This document shows, piece after piece, positions 15,488 to 24,805 of a DNA stretch of 64,000 nt. Source of the stretch: Luteitalea sp. TBR-22. GTDB lineage: Bacteria > Acidobacteriota > Vicinamibacteria > Vicinamibacterales > Vicinamibacteraceae. The notes under the pieces are model-generated. The model worked only from the letters and a program-made list of their open reading frames with translations. It did no database searches and was not told the origin of the DNA. Numbering within the stretch: the first letter of the stretch is position 1; every line of letters starts with the position of its first letter. Made by a program: the position numbers and the translations under genes. The stretch spans positions 1 to 64,000 of the forward strand of contig NZ_AP024452.1 in assembly GCF_016865485.1 (NCBI RefSeq), in the 5' to 3' direction.

Positions 15488-17152
15488 ATGCGATCTGCTG
15501 AGACCCTTCCGCACTTTGCGGCCGACTACCTGTCCTGGCGCCACGAGGTGCAACCGACGGCGGCGACCTTCGACGGCGTCCACGTCCACGACGACCTGCT
15601 CGAGGACTTCAGTCGCGCCGCCATCGACCGGCAGGTGCGCGACCTGAACGGCTTCGCGCGTCGGCTGGCCTCCATGCCCGTCGACCAGATTCCAGCGGCC
15701 GAGCGTCCCGATCACTCGGCGCTCATGGCCAGCGCCCAGGCGCGCCTGCACGAACTGGAGGTCGTGAGGACCTGGGAACGCGACCCCCAGTTGTACGCCG
15801 ACACGATCGCCACGAGCCTGGCGGCGCAGGCCATCTTCACCTACGCCCCGGCTGCCGAACGGGCGCGTCGGCTGCTGTCCAAGCTGCGGCAGGTGGCCGG
15901 CGTCCTCGATGCGGCTCGCGCCAACGTGCGGGAACCGGCCGGCATCTTCATCAAGACCGCCACCGAGACCTTGCGTGGCGTGGTGAGCTTCCTCAATCGC
16001 GACTTGCCGCGCGCCCTCCGCGAGGTCGACGACCTCTCCCTGCTGGCCGACCTCGACGATGCGGCGACGCTGGCGCGGACGTCGATCGAGCGGTACGTGC
16101 GCGACCTGGAGGAGGAACAGGCGCCGCGCGCCAAGGCGACGTTCCGCCTCGGCAAGGAGCGGATCGAGCAGAAGCTGAAGCTCGGTGACGGCGTGACGCT
16201 GGACACCGACGCCCTGCTGCGGATCGCCGACCGTGAGCTGGCGGCGACGCGCGAGCGGTTCGCGGAGGTGGCTCGCAAGCTGGGCAAGGACGCGCCCGAT
16301 CAGGTGTGGGCCAGGGTCAAGCAGACCCACGTGGAGCCCGGCGGACTGGTCACGCGCGTCCGCGAGCAGTGCGCGGCGCTGTACACGTTCCTGCGCGACC
16401 GCAACATCGTGACCGTCCCCGACGCCGACGCGCTGGTCATCGCGCCGACGCCGCCCTTCTATCGCTGGACCTTCGCGAGCCTGTGGGCCCCGGGGCCGCT
16501 CGAGGCCCGCCAGCAGCGGTCCTTCTACTACGTCACCGACGCCGACCAGTCGTGGCCGCAGGAGCGGCAGGACGAGCACCTGCGCGACATGAACGACGCG
16601 GTGCTCTGGGCGATCTCGATGCACGAGGCGCTGCCGGGGCACTTCCTGCACTTCGAGCACCTGCGCAAGATCCCTGCGGCGTGGCGCAAGGCCACCGTGC
16701 TGGCGCCGCTGTCGGTGCTCGAGGGCTGGGCGCACTACGCCGAACACCTGGTCATCGACGAGGGCTTCGCGAAGAAGGACCCGGCGATCGAGCTCGGTCA
16801 GCTCGCCGAGTCGCTCGTTCGCCTGTGCCGCCTGATTGTCGGCCTCCGCCTGCATGCCGAGGACCTGTCGGTGGAGCAGGGCGTCCGGTTCTTCCGCGAG
16901 GAGGCGATGCTCGAGGAGGGCAGCGCCCGCCGCGAGGCCGAGCGGGGCACCTTCGATCCCAGCTACGTCATCTACGCGCTCGGCAAGCTGATGCTGCTGA
17001 AGCTGCGCAAGGACGTCGAGGCCCACCGCGGGTCGGCGTTCGACGCGCGTCGCTTCCACGACGAGTTCCTGGGCCTGGGCCTGCAGCCGTTCGACGTCCT
17101 CCGCCAGCAGATGCTGCCCGGCGAGGCCAACGACGGCGTGGTCCTGGCGTAG
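15488..17152 (+). CDS. DUF885 family protein, probable zinc carboxypeptidase
   Basis: This 554-residue protein belongs to the DUF885 family, thought to be metallopeptidases distantly related to M32 carboxypeptidases. The decisive motif is HEALPGH (residues 379-385), the HExxPGH zinc site of the family, followed by LEGWAHYAE (from about 411), whose glutamate is the likely third ligand. The rest is helical, with several charged coiled segments (about 165-260). I see no signal peptide from the ATG at 15488, so it may be cytoplasmic. It is transcribed divergently from rsmI. A GC-rich hairpin 12 bp after the stop may end transcription. Confidence 0.85.
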   Translation: MRSAETLPHFAADYLSWRHEVQPTAATFDGVHVHDDLLEDFSRAAIDRQVRDLNGFARRLASMPVDQIPAAERPDHSALMASAQARLHELEVVRTWERDPQLYADTIATSLAAQAIFTYAPAAERARRLLSKLRQVAGVLDAARANVREPAGIFIKTATETLRGVVSFLNRDLPRALREVDDLSLLADLDDAATLARTSIERYVRDLEEEQAPRAKATFRLGKERIEQKLKLGDGVTLDTDALLRIADRELAATRERFAEVARKLGKDAPDQVWARVKQTHVEPGGLVTRVREQCAALYTFLRDRNIVTVPDADALVIAPTPPFYRWTFASLWAPGPLEARQQRSFYYVTDADQSWPQERQDEHLRDMNDAVLWAISMHEALPGHFLHFEHLRKIPAAWRKATVLAPLSVLEGWAHYAEHLVIDEGFAKKDPAIELGQLAESLVRLCRLIVGLRLHAEDLSVEQGVRFFREEAMLEEGSARREAERGTFDPSYVIYALGKLMLLKLRKDVEAHRGSAFDARRFHDEFLGLGLQPFDVLRQQMLPGEANDGVVLA

Positions 17153-17163
17153 CGCGCCTGTGA

Positions 17164-17190
17164 GGGCGGGCGCGGTCTTCCGGCCCGCCC
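17164..17190. terminator. GC-rich hairpin after the DUF885 gene
   Basis: GGGCGGGC and GCCCGCCC form an 8-bp stem around an 11-nt loop, 12 bp after the stop codon. There is no T-run, so it is at best a weak intrinsic terminator. Confidence 0.35.
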
Positions 17191-17270
17191 GAGCGTCGTC
17201 ACGGTAGCGCCCGGTCTCCCTGGGCACCGAAGGGGCCCACCGCGCCATTGGGCGACGTGGGTGGCTCACG

Positions 17271-17294
17271 GCGGGGTGGGACACCCCGCCCTAC
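17271..17294 (-). repeat. REP-like element (GTAG plus 8-bp hairpin), copy 3
   Basis: On the minus strand this reads GTAG, G, GCGGGGTG, loop TCC, CACCCCGC. It lies between the DUF885 gene and the FmdB gene and abuts a heptamer array (17298-17325). Confidence 0.75.
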
Positions 17295-17297
17295 CAG

Positions 17298-17325
17298 CCC
17301 GGTGCCCGGTGCCCGGTGCCCGGTC
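17298..17325. repeat. Heptamer array, 4 units of CCCGGTG
   Basis: Three exact CCCGGTG units and one CCCGGTC unit lie immediately before the FmdB -10 box. The likely -35 region of that promoter therefore falls inside the array, and a change in unit number would alter the promoter. Confidence 0.85.
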
Positions 17326-17327
17326 GG

Positions 17328-17333
17328 TATAAT
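17328..17333 (+). promoter_or_regulatory. -10 box of the FmdB-family gene
   Basis: A perfect TATAAT, 23 nt before the ATG at 17357. A ggttggag (17339-17346) downstream can serve as ribosome site. Confidence 0.6.
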
Positions 17334-17356
17334 CAAGGGTTGGAGTCACACGCAGC

Positions 17357-17653
17357 ATGCCTCTCTACGAGTACGAATGCGACACGTGCGGTCACCGCTT
17401 CGAGGTGATCCAGAAGTTCTCTGACGGCCCGCTGACCGAGTGCCCCAAGTGCCAGGGACCGGTTCGCAAGCTCCTGTCGTCGCCGGCCATCCAGTTCAAG
17501 GGGTCGGGGTGGTACATCACCGACTACGCCAAGAAGAGCGGCACGGCAGCCGGCAACACGAAGTCGGAAGGCGGTTCGAGCGAGTCCAAGAGCACCGACT
17601 CGCCGGCGCCCAAGACCGACGCCGGCGCCAAGCCGTCGGGCGGGACCACCTAG
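17357..17653 (+). CDS. FmdB-family zinc-ribbon protein
   Basis: This is a small 98-residue protein with the FmdB/CxxC regulatory zinc ribbon. MPLYEYECDTCGHRFE supplies C8 and C11, and TECPKCQGPV supplies C29 and C32. The ribbon is followed by SSPAIQFKGSGWYITDYAKK, a stretch common to the family. The C-terminal third is low-complexity Ser/Lys/Ala-rich sequence. Members are widespread and were named after a putative regulator of formamidase; their role in most bacteria is unknown. It has its own TATAAT promoter and stands ahead of serS with a 259-bp gap in which I see no gene. Confidence 0.88.
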   Translation: MPLYEYECDTCGHRFEVIQKFSDGPLTECPKCQGPVRKLLSSPAIQFKGSGWYITDYAKKSGTAAGNTKSEGGSSESKSTDSPAPKTDAGAKPSGGTT

Positions 17654-17900
17654 TCCACCGCACGTTCCGGCGCGGCGCTCCCGCCGCGCCGCCCCCCACG
17701 CCTGCGGCGACGCGCGCAGCGTCACCAGGCACGCGCCGAGTTCCGACCGCCCGCCTCTTCGCGCACAGTCGACCGCCATCAGGTCGCCCACCACCCTGCC
17801 CGTGTCCTGCCGGGCGGCTGTCTCCTCGCCGGCCTCGATGGGCGCTGCTGCGGCAGGTCGCGAACGCTGCTGATCCAATCGCCGCGGTCGCCGGAATCCG

Positions 17901-17906
17901 TACAAT
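17901..17906 (+). promoter_or_regulatory. -10 box of serS, predicted leaderless start
   Basis: TACAAT is followed by exactly 6 nt and the GTG start of serS, so the expected transcription start is the G of the start codon. Confidence 0.5.
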
Positions 17907-17912
17907 GAGGGC

Positions 17913-19196
17913 GTGCTGGATACCGCCCAACTGAGGGACGCCTTCGACGACACCCGCGCGCGACTGCAGGCCCGGGGACCGGCGGCCGACGCCGTGCTCG
18001 ACCGCCTGCAGGAACTCGACAGACGCCGTCGCGACCTCCTGCCGCGCGTGGAAGCGCTGAAGGCCGAGCGCAACCGGGCCGGCGATCTGATCGCGCAGGC
18101 CAAGCGCGCGGGTCAGGACGCCACCGAGCTGCTGGCGCAGAACAAGCAGCGCGCCGAGGAGATCAAGACGCTCGACGCGGAGCTGGCCAGCCTCGAGGAG
18201 GAGCGCACCCCGCTCCTGCTGGCGCTGCCCAACGTCCCCCACGCCTCGGTGCCGGTCGGGCGCAGCGCCGACGACAACGTGGAGGTGCGCCGCTGGGGCA
18301 CGCCGCGCGTGTTCGACTTCGAGCCCAAGGCGCACTGGGACCTGGGCCCGGCGCTCGGCATCATCGACTTCGAGCGCGCCGCACGCATGTCGGGCGCCCG
18401 TTTCGCGGTGCTGATGAAGGAAGGCGCCCGCCTGTCGCGTGCCCTCATCAACTTCATGCTCGACCTGCACACGCGCGAGCACGGCTACACGGAGGTCGAG
18501 CCGCCCTACCTGGTGAACCGCACCGCGCTCACCGGCACCGGCAACCTGCCCAAGTTCGAGCAGGACCTCTTCAAGGTCGCAGGGGAGTGGGACCTGTTCC
18601 TGATTCCCACGGCCGAAGTGCCGCTCACCAACCTGCACCGGGAGGAGACGCTGGAGGACGGCGACCTGCCGCGACGTTACGTCGCCTACACGCCCTGCTT
18701 CCGCAGCGAGGCCGGCAGCTACGGCGCCGATGTCCGGGGCCTCATCCGGCAACACCAGTTCGCCAAGGTCGAGCTCATGTCGTTCGCCCGGCCCGACGAC
18801 TCGTTCGACGAGCTCGAGCGCCTCACCGGCTGCGCCGAGAAGGTGCTGCAGCTGCTCGGCCTGCCCCATCGCACGATGCTGCTCTGCACGGGCGACATGG
18901 GCTTTGCGTCGGCCAAGACCTACGACATCGAGGTGTGGCTCCCGAGCCAGGGTGTGTACCGCGAGATCTCCTCCTGCAGCAACACCGAAGCCTTCCAGGC
19001 CCGTCGCGCCGGCATCCGCTACCGCCCGGCAGGCGGCGGCAAGCTCTCGTTCGCGCACACGCTGAACGGGTCGGGTCTCGCCGTCGGCCGCACGCTGATC
19101 GCCATCATCGAGAACTACCAGGAGGCGGACGGCAGCATTCGCGTGCCCGACGCGCTGGTGCCCTACATGGGTGGCGTGACGGCGATTCGCCCCTGA
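17913..19196 (+). CDS. serS: Seryl-tRNA synthetase
   Basis: This class II aminoacyl-tRNA synthetase charges tRNA-Ser; one tRNA-Ser gene lies 5.6 kb downstream. The N-terminal 100 residues form the long antiparallel coiled coil that holds the tRNA ([19 protein letters not shown] and onward). The catalytic core shows motif 2 as [20 protein letters not shown] and the serine-site region as [15 protein letters not shown], with motif 3 near the end as [19 protein letters not shown]. The 427-residue length is normal. The GTG start has no ribosome site but a TACAAT 6 nt upstream, suggesting a leaderless transcript. Confidence 0.96.
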   Translation: MLDTAQLRDAFDDTRARLQARGPAADAVLDRLQELDRRRRDLLPRVEALKAERNRAGDLIAQAKRAGQDATELLAQNKQRAEEIKTLDAELASLEEERTPLLLALPNVPHASVPVGRSADDNVEVRRWGTPRVFDFEPKAHWDLGPALGIIDFERAARMSGARFAVLMKEGARLSRALINFMLDLHTREHGYTEVEPPYLVNRTALTGTGNLPKFEQDLFKVAGEWDLFLIPTAEVPLTNLHREETLEDGDLPRRYVAYTPCFRSEAGSYGADVRGLIRQHQFAKVELMSFARPDDSFDELERLTGCAEKVLQLLGLPHRTMLLCTGDMGFASAKTYDIEVWLPSQGVYREISSCSNTEAFQARRAGIRYRPAGGGKLSFAHTLNGSGLAVGRTLIAIIENYQEADGSIRVPDALVPYMGGVTAIRP

Positions 19197-19293
19197 TCCC
19201 GCCGTTCGGCGCATCCGCATGCGGTGATGCGGCGCCGATGGATCGGCGTCGCCACCGCGCCGGATACTCGCCTCCATCCCTGGAGGCACGTAC

Positions 19294-20817
<1,524 letters not shown>

Positions 20818-20830
20818 AGCGCAGCATGGG

Positions 20831-20853
20831 GTAGGTCGCGGTCCCGGACCGCG
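20831..20853 (+). repeat. REP-like element (GTAG plus hairpin), copy 4
   Basis: This reads GTAG, GT, CGCGGTCC, one base, GGACCGCG. It is found 13 bp after the aldehyde dehydrogenase stop. Confidence 0.65.
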
Positions 20854-20880
20854 CCCTTGGCTGATGCGCACCGATGACGG

Positions 20881-20927
20881 CGGGGTGGCTTGCCCTGAGC
20901 GAAGTCGAAGGGGACACCCCGCCCTGC
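20881..20927. repeat. Decayed REP-like element split by a second repeat
   Basis: The ends, cggggtgg (20881-20888) and gacaccccgccctgcc (20913-20928), equal copy 3 except that CTAC is mutated to CTGC. Between them, at the loop, lie 24 extra bases (20889-20912) that start cttgccctgag and end gtcgaaggg. Those 24 bases are the dispersed element also seen at 5474-5500 and 46213-46239. One repeat family appears to have inserted into the loop of another. Confidence 0.7.
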
Positions 20928-20941
20928 CACGGAGTCACCGA

Positions 20942-21331
20942 ATGCCCGAACAGGCGGCGACCGTCCCTCGCGTCACGTGCACACCTGCCGCGGAGGATCT
21001 GATCCGCACGTTGCAGGCCGAGCACGGCCCGGTGCTGTTCCATCAGTCCGGCGGCTGCTGCGACGGCTCGTCGCCGATGTGCTACCCGCAATCGGACTTC
21101 ATCGTCGGCGACCGCGACGTGTGCCTCGGCACCATCGCGGACGCGCCGTTCTACATGAGTCCATCGCAGTTCGAGTACTGGCAGCACACGCAACTGATCA
21201 TCGACGTCGTGCCGGGCCGCGGCGGCATGTTCTCGCTCGAGAACGGCAGGGAAGTGCGCTTCCTCACGCGATCGCGGTTGTTCGACGAGCAGGAGGCCGC
21301 GTCGCTCGCGCCCGTCACGACGGGCGCCTGA
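20942..21331 (+). CDS. DUF779 family protein, aldehyde dehydrogenase partner
   Basis: This 129-residue protein is typical of DUF779, which in many genomes sits directly behind an acetaldehyde-type dehydrogenase, as here. Diagnostic sequence is GPVLFHQSGGCCDGSSPMC with its cysteine cluster, then YMSPSQFEYWQHTQLIIDVV and PGRGGMFSLE. Its biochemical role is unknown; conserved cysteines and histidines suggest metal or thiol chemistry. I place the start at ATG 20942 because upstream sequence is repeat-derived. The stop codon lies in the first unit of a heptamer array. Confidence 0.85.
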   Translation: MPEQAATVPRVTCTPAAEDLIRTLQAEHGPVLFHQSGGCCDGSSPMCYPQSDFIVGDRDVCLGTIADAPFYMSPSQFEYWQHTQLIIDVVPGRGGMFSLENGREVRFLTRSRLFDEQEAASLAPVTTGA

Positions 21332-21388
21332 GTCCCGGATCTCCCAGTCCTAGCCCCGAACCCTGAGCCCGAGTCCCCGAGCCTTGAG
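21326..21388. repeat. Heptamer array, 9 degenerate units
   Basis: Units in order: GCCTGAG, TCCCGGA, TCTCCCA, GTCCTAG, CCCCGAA, CCCTGAG, CCCGAGT, CCCCGAG, CCTTGAG. The period of seven holds although the sequence drifts. The DUF779 stop codon lies in unit 1, and the TTG of the DinB gene lies in unit 9. Confidence 0.75.
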
Positions 21389-21896
21389 CAACGACAATCT
21401 TCCCGAAGTGTGGATGCGCGGCCCTGTCGAGGGCGTCGCGCCCGAACTGCAACCGGTTGCGCACTCGTTCCTGCAGGTGCGCGAGGAGATCGAACGATTC
21501 GCCGCCGACCTCACGCCCGCGCAGCTGTGGGCGCGGCCGGGCGGCGCCGGCTCGATCGGCTTCCACCTGCGCCACATCGCGGGCGCCACCGACCGTCTCC
21601 TCACGTACGCGCGCGACGAGGCCCTCACCGCCGAGCAACTCGCGTGGCTGAAGGCGGAGGCCGATCCTGGCGCGCCGCCAGCCGGCGCCAGGGAAACGCT
21701 GGAGGTCGCCTGTGCCGCCATCGATCGGGCGCTCGCGCAGGTGCGCGGCACCGACGTGGCCAGGTTGCTCGATGCGCGCGGCGTGGGACGGGCCAGGCTG
21801 CCCACCACGGTTCTCGGCTTGCTGTTTCATGCGGCCGAGCACGCCACGCGGCACGCCGGGCAGATTGCGACGATGCGGAAGATCGTCCTGGGCTAG
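21384..21896 (+). CDS. DinB-like four-helix metalloprotein
   Basis: This 170-residue protein fits the DinB/YfiT superfamily: IGFHLRHIAGATDRLL (about residues 53-68) and the C-terminal FHAAEHATRHAGQI supply the histidine triad of the metal site. Members include thiol-dependent S-transferases and many proteins of unknown role; the specific reaction here is unknown. The TTG start at 21384 gives the longest sensible protein; ATG 21414 is an alternative. Its stop overlaps the stop of the convergent ureohydrolase by 4 nt. Confidence 0.8.
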   Translation: MSNDNLPEVWMRGPVEGVAPELQPVAHSFLQVREEIERFAADLTPAQLWARPGGAGSIGFHLRHIAGATDRLLTYARDEALTAEQLAWLKAEADPGAPPAGARETLEVACAAIDRALAQVRGTDVARLLDARGVGRARLPTTVLGLLFHAAEHATRHAGQIATMRKIVLG

Positions 21897-22717
21897 TCGC
21901 CGAGGAGCCGCCGCCAGAGGGGTTCGAGTGCCTCCACGACGGGGGCGGGCGACACCGCCTGGCCTCCCGGGTGCCAGGCTCCCTGGAACTCGGCGATCTC
22001 GACGCCGACCACCTCGCCCTCTGCCACCGCGGTCGACAGGTCGTGCACCTGCGCGAGCGTGAGTCCGCCTGCCACCGAGTAGTCGGTCGGGACGATCCCC
22101 GGTTCGAGCACGTCGCAATCGAGGTGTACGTAGGCCGGTCGCCCCATCAGCGCGGCCCTGAGATCCTGGGCGACGCGTGAGCCGATCCTGACCACTCGGA
22201 TGCCGCTGGTCTCGATCACCTCCTGTTCGGCGGGGTCGAGGTCGCGCGTCCCGACCAGGACCACGTTGGCGAGCGCGATCCCGGCGCCGAGTCCGGAGTT
22301 CCAGAGCCCTGCCGCCCCTGCCACTGCCATGCCGCCGAGATACCCGCTGGAGGTGGTGGCCGGCGTGTTGAGGTCGGCGTGCGCGTCGAGCCACACGAGG
22401 CAGGCGTCTGGCCGGTGCCGCGCGACGATCGGCACGGTGCCCAGGGCGGCGGCGCAGCGGGTGAGTGCCGTGATCGGGGTGGCGCCCCGCGTCATCGCGC
22501 GATCGATCACCTCCGCCAGCGTCCTGAGGTCGGCCGACGCGGCGGCGAGCTCCACGTCCCACGCCGCGGCCAGCGCTGGCGCCTGGTGGCCGACGCGCGC
22601 GATGTGCACGCCGAGCCGGGTCGCGAGGTGGCCTGCCATCGCGGCCGCCCCGGGCACCGCGAGATCGTTGCGGTCGCCGGCGCGCCCCTCGTACACGGTC
22701 AGCGCGATCGAGGTCAT
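21893..22717 (-). CDS. Divergent ureohydrolase (arginase/agmatinase fold)
   Basis: The 274-residue protein has the arginase-family layout. Two of three metal motifs are intact: WLDAHADLNTP (about 128-138) and HLDCDVLEPG (about 198-207), followed by GGLTLAQVHDL and VEIAEFQGAWHPGG. The first motif, normally GGDHS with a metal-binding histidine, reads LTRCAAAL here, so the A-site histidine appears replaced by Arg/Cys. Such a protein may bind a single metal, act on another substrate or be inactive. It is last in the minus-strand set 24668-21893, 13 bp after a 61-residue protein gene. Confidence 0.75.
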   Translation of the reverse strand: MTSIALTVYEGRAGDRNDLAVPGAAAMAGHLATRLGVHIARVGHQAPALAAAWDVELAAASADLRTLAEVIDRAMTRGATPITALTRCAAALGTVPIVARHRPDACLVWLDAHADLNTPATTSSGYLGGMAVAGAAGLWNSGLGAGIALANVVLVGTRDLDPAEQEVIETSGIRVVRIGSRVAQDLRAALMGRPAYVHLDCDVLEPGIVPTDYSVAGGLTLAQVHDLSTAVAEGEVVGVEIAEFQGAWHPGGQAVSPAPVVEALEPLWRRLLGD

Positions 22718-22730
22718 GCGGCAGGTGGCG

Positions 22731-22916
22731 CTACCGGCCTGGCGTGGGCGCCGGCCGGGTGTCGTGCGGGCGGGTGAACTGGCGTGCGATGGCGTCGCGC
22801 AACGGCCGCGAGAGCGTCAGCCGCTCGAGCGTGATCGGGGCTCCGGCGCGCGACACGGTGCGCCGCTGGCTCACGGCTGCAGACGATGTGGGGGCGGGAG
22901 AGTCGCGTTGGTTCAT
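22731..22916 (-). CDS. Small protein A, paralogue of the protein at 23729-23914
   Basis: I do not recognise the family. The 61-residue product aligns without gaps to the product at 23729-23914, with 36 identical positions. The core GAPITLERLTLSRPLRDAI matches at almost every residue, and SQRR and ARQF are also shared. The N-terminal third is Ser/Ala/Pro-rich and the tail Pro-rich. There is no membrane segment and no cysteine. Its ATG lies 7 nt after the stop of the PEP-CTERM-like gene, so it is probably translated with it. Strong paralogy in one frame with both termini matched is the evidence that it is a real gene. Confidence 0.6.
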   Translation of the reverse strand: MNQRDSPAPTSSAAVSQRRTVSRAGAPITLERLTLSRPLRDAIARQFTRPHDTRPAPTPGR

Positions 22917-22923
22917 GTGGGGC

Positions 22924-23565
22924 TCAGTGTCTCCGTCGTCGTGAGCGGTGGGCGAGTGCTGCGCACAGGCTCACCTCGAGCATCGTCAGCAGTCCGGGCT
23001 CGCCGACGAGCAGTGTGCTCGCTTCTGCGCGGAACATCGGCGTTTCTCCGTCCGGATCCCAGGGCCCTGTGAGTACGAATTCCTTCCGCTCCAGGCGCGA
23101 GAGGAAGCCGAGATGCTCAGGAAGGGAGCCATCGAACACGGGGGTTCCGGCCGCCCAACTACGCGGGCTCCACAGGGACAGATACGCCCTGTCGATGCCC
23201 ATGATGTGAGGGCCGCCGACAGGTTCGAACCAGAACTCGAGGAACAGGTCGTACGGGAACACCTCGAGCCGCGAGTACGGCGCGATCCGATCGGTGAAAT
23301 CGATGCCGTCGATGGAGAAGTGCCCGGTTGGTTCGGCGCCGTCAGAGTAGTCGGGATCGAACCGACAGGAGCTGTACTCTTGCCCGTTCGCGTTGCACGG
23401 CATCGTCGGGTCCCACGTGACCTCGCCGGCAAACGTGCTATCGACCTTGCCGCCGACCGACGACAGGTCTGTCGTGCCCTTGAACCTCAGCGTGACAGGC
23501 GCGGCGGTCGCGTGACCGGCCAAGGTGCAGATGATCACGACGAGCAGCCACGAGCGCCGGCACAT
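22924..23565 (-). CDS. Secreted protein with PEP-CTERM-like sorting tail
   Basis: The 213-residue product starts with a signal peptide (MCRRSWLLVVIICTLAGHATA). Its body is beta-rich with many aromatic and acidic residues, including CNANGQEYSSCRFDPDYSDG. The C-terminal end, EPGLLTMLEVSLCAALAH followed by a run of arginines, has the Glu-Pro, hydrophobic helix and basic end of PEP-CTERM anchors that exosortase processes in exopolysaccharide-producing bacteria. No exosortase gene is in the window. AGGAGG precedes the ATG at 23565 with good spacing. The function of the body is unknown. Confidence 0.65.
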   Translation of the reverse strand: MCRRSWLLVVIICTLAGHATAAPVTLRFKGTTDLSSVGGKVDSTFAGEVTWDPTMPCNANGQEYSSCRFDPDYSDGAEPTGHFSIDGIDFTDRIAPYSRLEVFPYDLFLEFWFEPVGGPHIMGIDRAYLSLWSPRSWAAGTPVFDGSLPEHLGFLSRLERKEFVLTGPWDPDGETPMFRAEASTLLVGEPGLLTMLEVSLCAALAHRSRRRRH

Positions 23566-23728
23566 GGACCGTCCTCCTGCGATGGCCCTCGACAGGACTC
23601 CTGCGCGGTACTCGACAGGGTACTTCCGGGCACAAGCGAGCGCAACACCGCGGGAGCGGCCTGAGAAGGCGCGGGACCTGAGACACGGTGAGCGCCCGGC
23701 CCCATTGGAGGCGCCGCTCCTGGCGCGG

Positions 23729-23914
23729 CTACTGCGCGGGGGATGGAGTGGCGCGCGGGTCGGACACGCGCACGAACTGGCGGGCGATGGCGTCGCGAAT
23801 GGGGCGCGACAACGTCAGTCGTTCGAGCCGGATGGGCGCGCCGACCTGCGACACGACGCGCCGCTGGGTCACCGACGGCGACGATGACGCGGCGGACGAT
23901 TCGTTGTGGGTCAC
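23729..23914 (-). CDS. Small protein B, paralogue of the protein at 22731-22916
   Basis: This is the second 61-residue member of the pair. From GTG 23914 the product has the same length as its paralogue and shares TQRRVVSQ-type and GAPIRLERLTLSRPIRDAI segments; differences are mostly conservative (Leu/Ile, Thr/Val). gagg lies about 8 nt before the GTG. The gene begins 19 nt after the stop of the membrane GAF-like gene and is followed by a 163-bp gap before the PEP-CTERM-like gene. The family is unknown to me. A longer frame to 23965 would overlap the upstream gene and lose the length match. Confidence 0.55.
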   Translation of the reverse strand: MTHNESSAASSSPSVTQRRVVSQVGAPIRLERLTLSRPIRDAIARQFVRVSDPRATPSPAQ

Positions 23915-23933
23915 GTGAAAGCCTCGCGTGGCG

Positions 23934-24668
23934 TCAAGCGTAGCGCTCGGCCACATAGCGCGCAACGCCGACAGCGGCGCGGAGGATCAGGTCCTGGCGG
24001 GCCTCGTTGAAGAAGCCGGGGTCGCGCGAGTCGAGGTACAGGATGCCCTCGAGGCGTCGGCCGGCGCCGAGCGGCACCGCCATCCAGCTCATGGACGCAG
24101 CGTCGACCTTGCGCGCCTGTGGCTCGGAGTACGCCCACTGCTCGACGAGGTCGCGCACGTAGGCTTCGTAGTCGGCGTCCTCACGTCGGGCGTGGTAGGC
24201 GTCGCCGGTCCGATAGACGTGTCCCGCGATGCCGCAGTGGACGGGTAGGCGACGACCCGCGGTGCGTCCGCCGCGCCCATCGCCGACGTAGTCCAGCACT
24301 TGCACGAGCTCCCGATGGTCGGCGGTGGGCACGTGCACGGTGAGCCGGAGGCCGACGCGGGCCTCCTCTCCGGCGCGATCGGATTCGACCAGGAGGGCGT
24401 GCAGGGTCATCAGGCAGCCGCGGAGTTCGTGGATCGACTCCCGCCGTGCGTCGCGGGTCCAGGCGACGCCGGCCCGCGTGATCGTGAGCGCGCAGCTCAG
24501 TAGCGCGCAGGTCGCGGCGAGCCACGCGGCCTGCGTGCGCCCGGCGGCGGCCAGGCCCGCCACCCCGGTGGTGCCGGCCAGCAGGGCGGTGCAGGCGATG
24601 AGGATGTCCCACGTCTGGCTGGCCTGGAGAATCGTGCGGGTCCAGCTCGCGCGGACTGGGATGGGCAT
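23934..24668 (-). CDS. Membrane-anchored GAF-like sensory protein
   Basis: From ATG 24668 the 244-residue protein has two hydrophobic segments near the N-terminus (about residues 14-36 and 44-66, separated by a short AAGRTQ turn), a basic/helical linker, and a C-terminal GAF-like domain. That domain ends with MSWMAVPLGAGRRLEGILYLDSRDPGFF and a final helix. No kinase, cyclase or output domain follows, so it probably signals through a partner or oligomerises. It heads the minus-strand set with the two 61-residue proteins, the PEP-CTERM-like protein and the ureohydrolase. The ligand cannot be predicted. Confidence 0.65.
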   Translation of the reverse strand: MPIPVRASWTRTILQASQTWDILIACTALLAGTTGVAGLAAAGRTQAAWLAATCALLSCALTITRAGVAWTRDARRESIHELRGCLMTLHALLVESDRAGEEARVGLRLTVHVPTADHRELVQVLDYVGDGRGGRTAGRRLPVHCGIAGHVYRTGDAYHARREDADYEAYVRDLVEQWAYSEPQARKVDAASMSWMAVPLGAGRRLEGILYLDSRDPGFFNEARQDLILRAAVGVARYVAERYA

Positions 24669-24791
24669 GGTGGAGCAGCCGACCCCGGGAGGACGGGCGG
24701 GCGGGCGAGGATCTGACGGGACGGCTGCGATGCCGCGATGCCGGGGGTGTGGAGCGTGACCCGCCACTTCGCGCGCGGCAACCGGGGCGGG

Positions 24792-24797
24792 TACACT
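24792..24797 (+). promoter_or_regulatory. -10 box of the tRNA-Ser gene
   Basis: TACACT ends 8 nt before the mature 5' end of the tRNA, so the primary transcript would have almost no 5' leader. Confidence 0.45.
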
Positions 24798-24805
24798 CAC
24801 GGGCT

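Noticed and set aside
17654-17912. Gene between the FmdB-family gene and serS
   Set aside because: The frames are Pro/Arg/Ala-rich shadow translations without a start signal; only the serS -10 box is supportable.
23592-23728. Gene in the gap between the second 61-residue protein and the PEP-CTERM-like gene
   Set aside because: Short open frames exist, but none has a start with a ribosome site or recognisable sequence.
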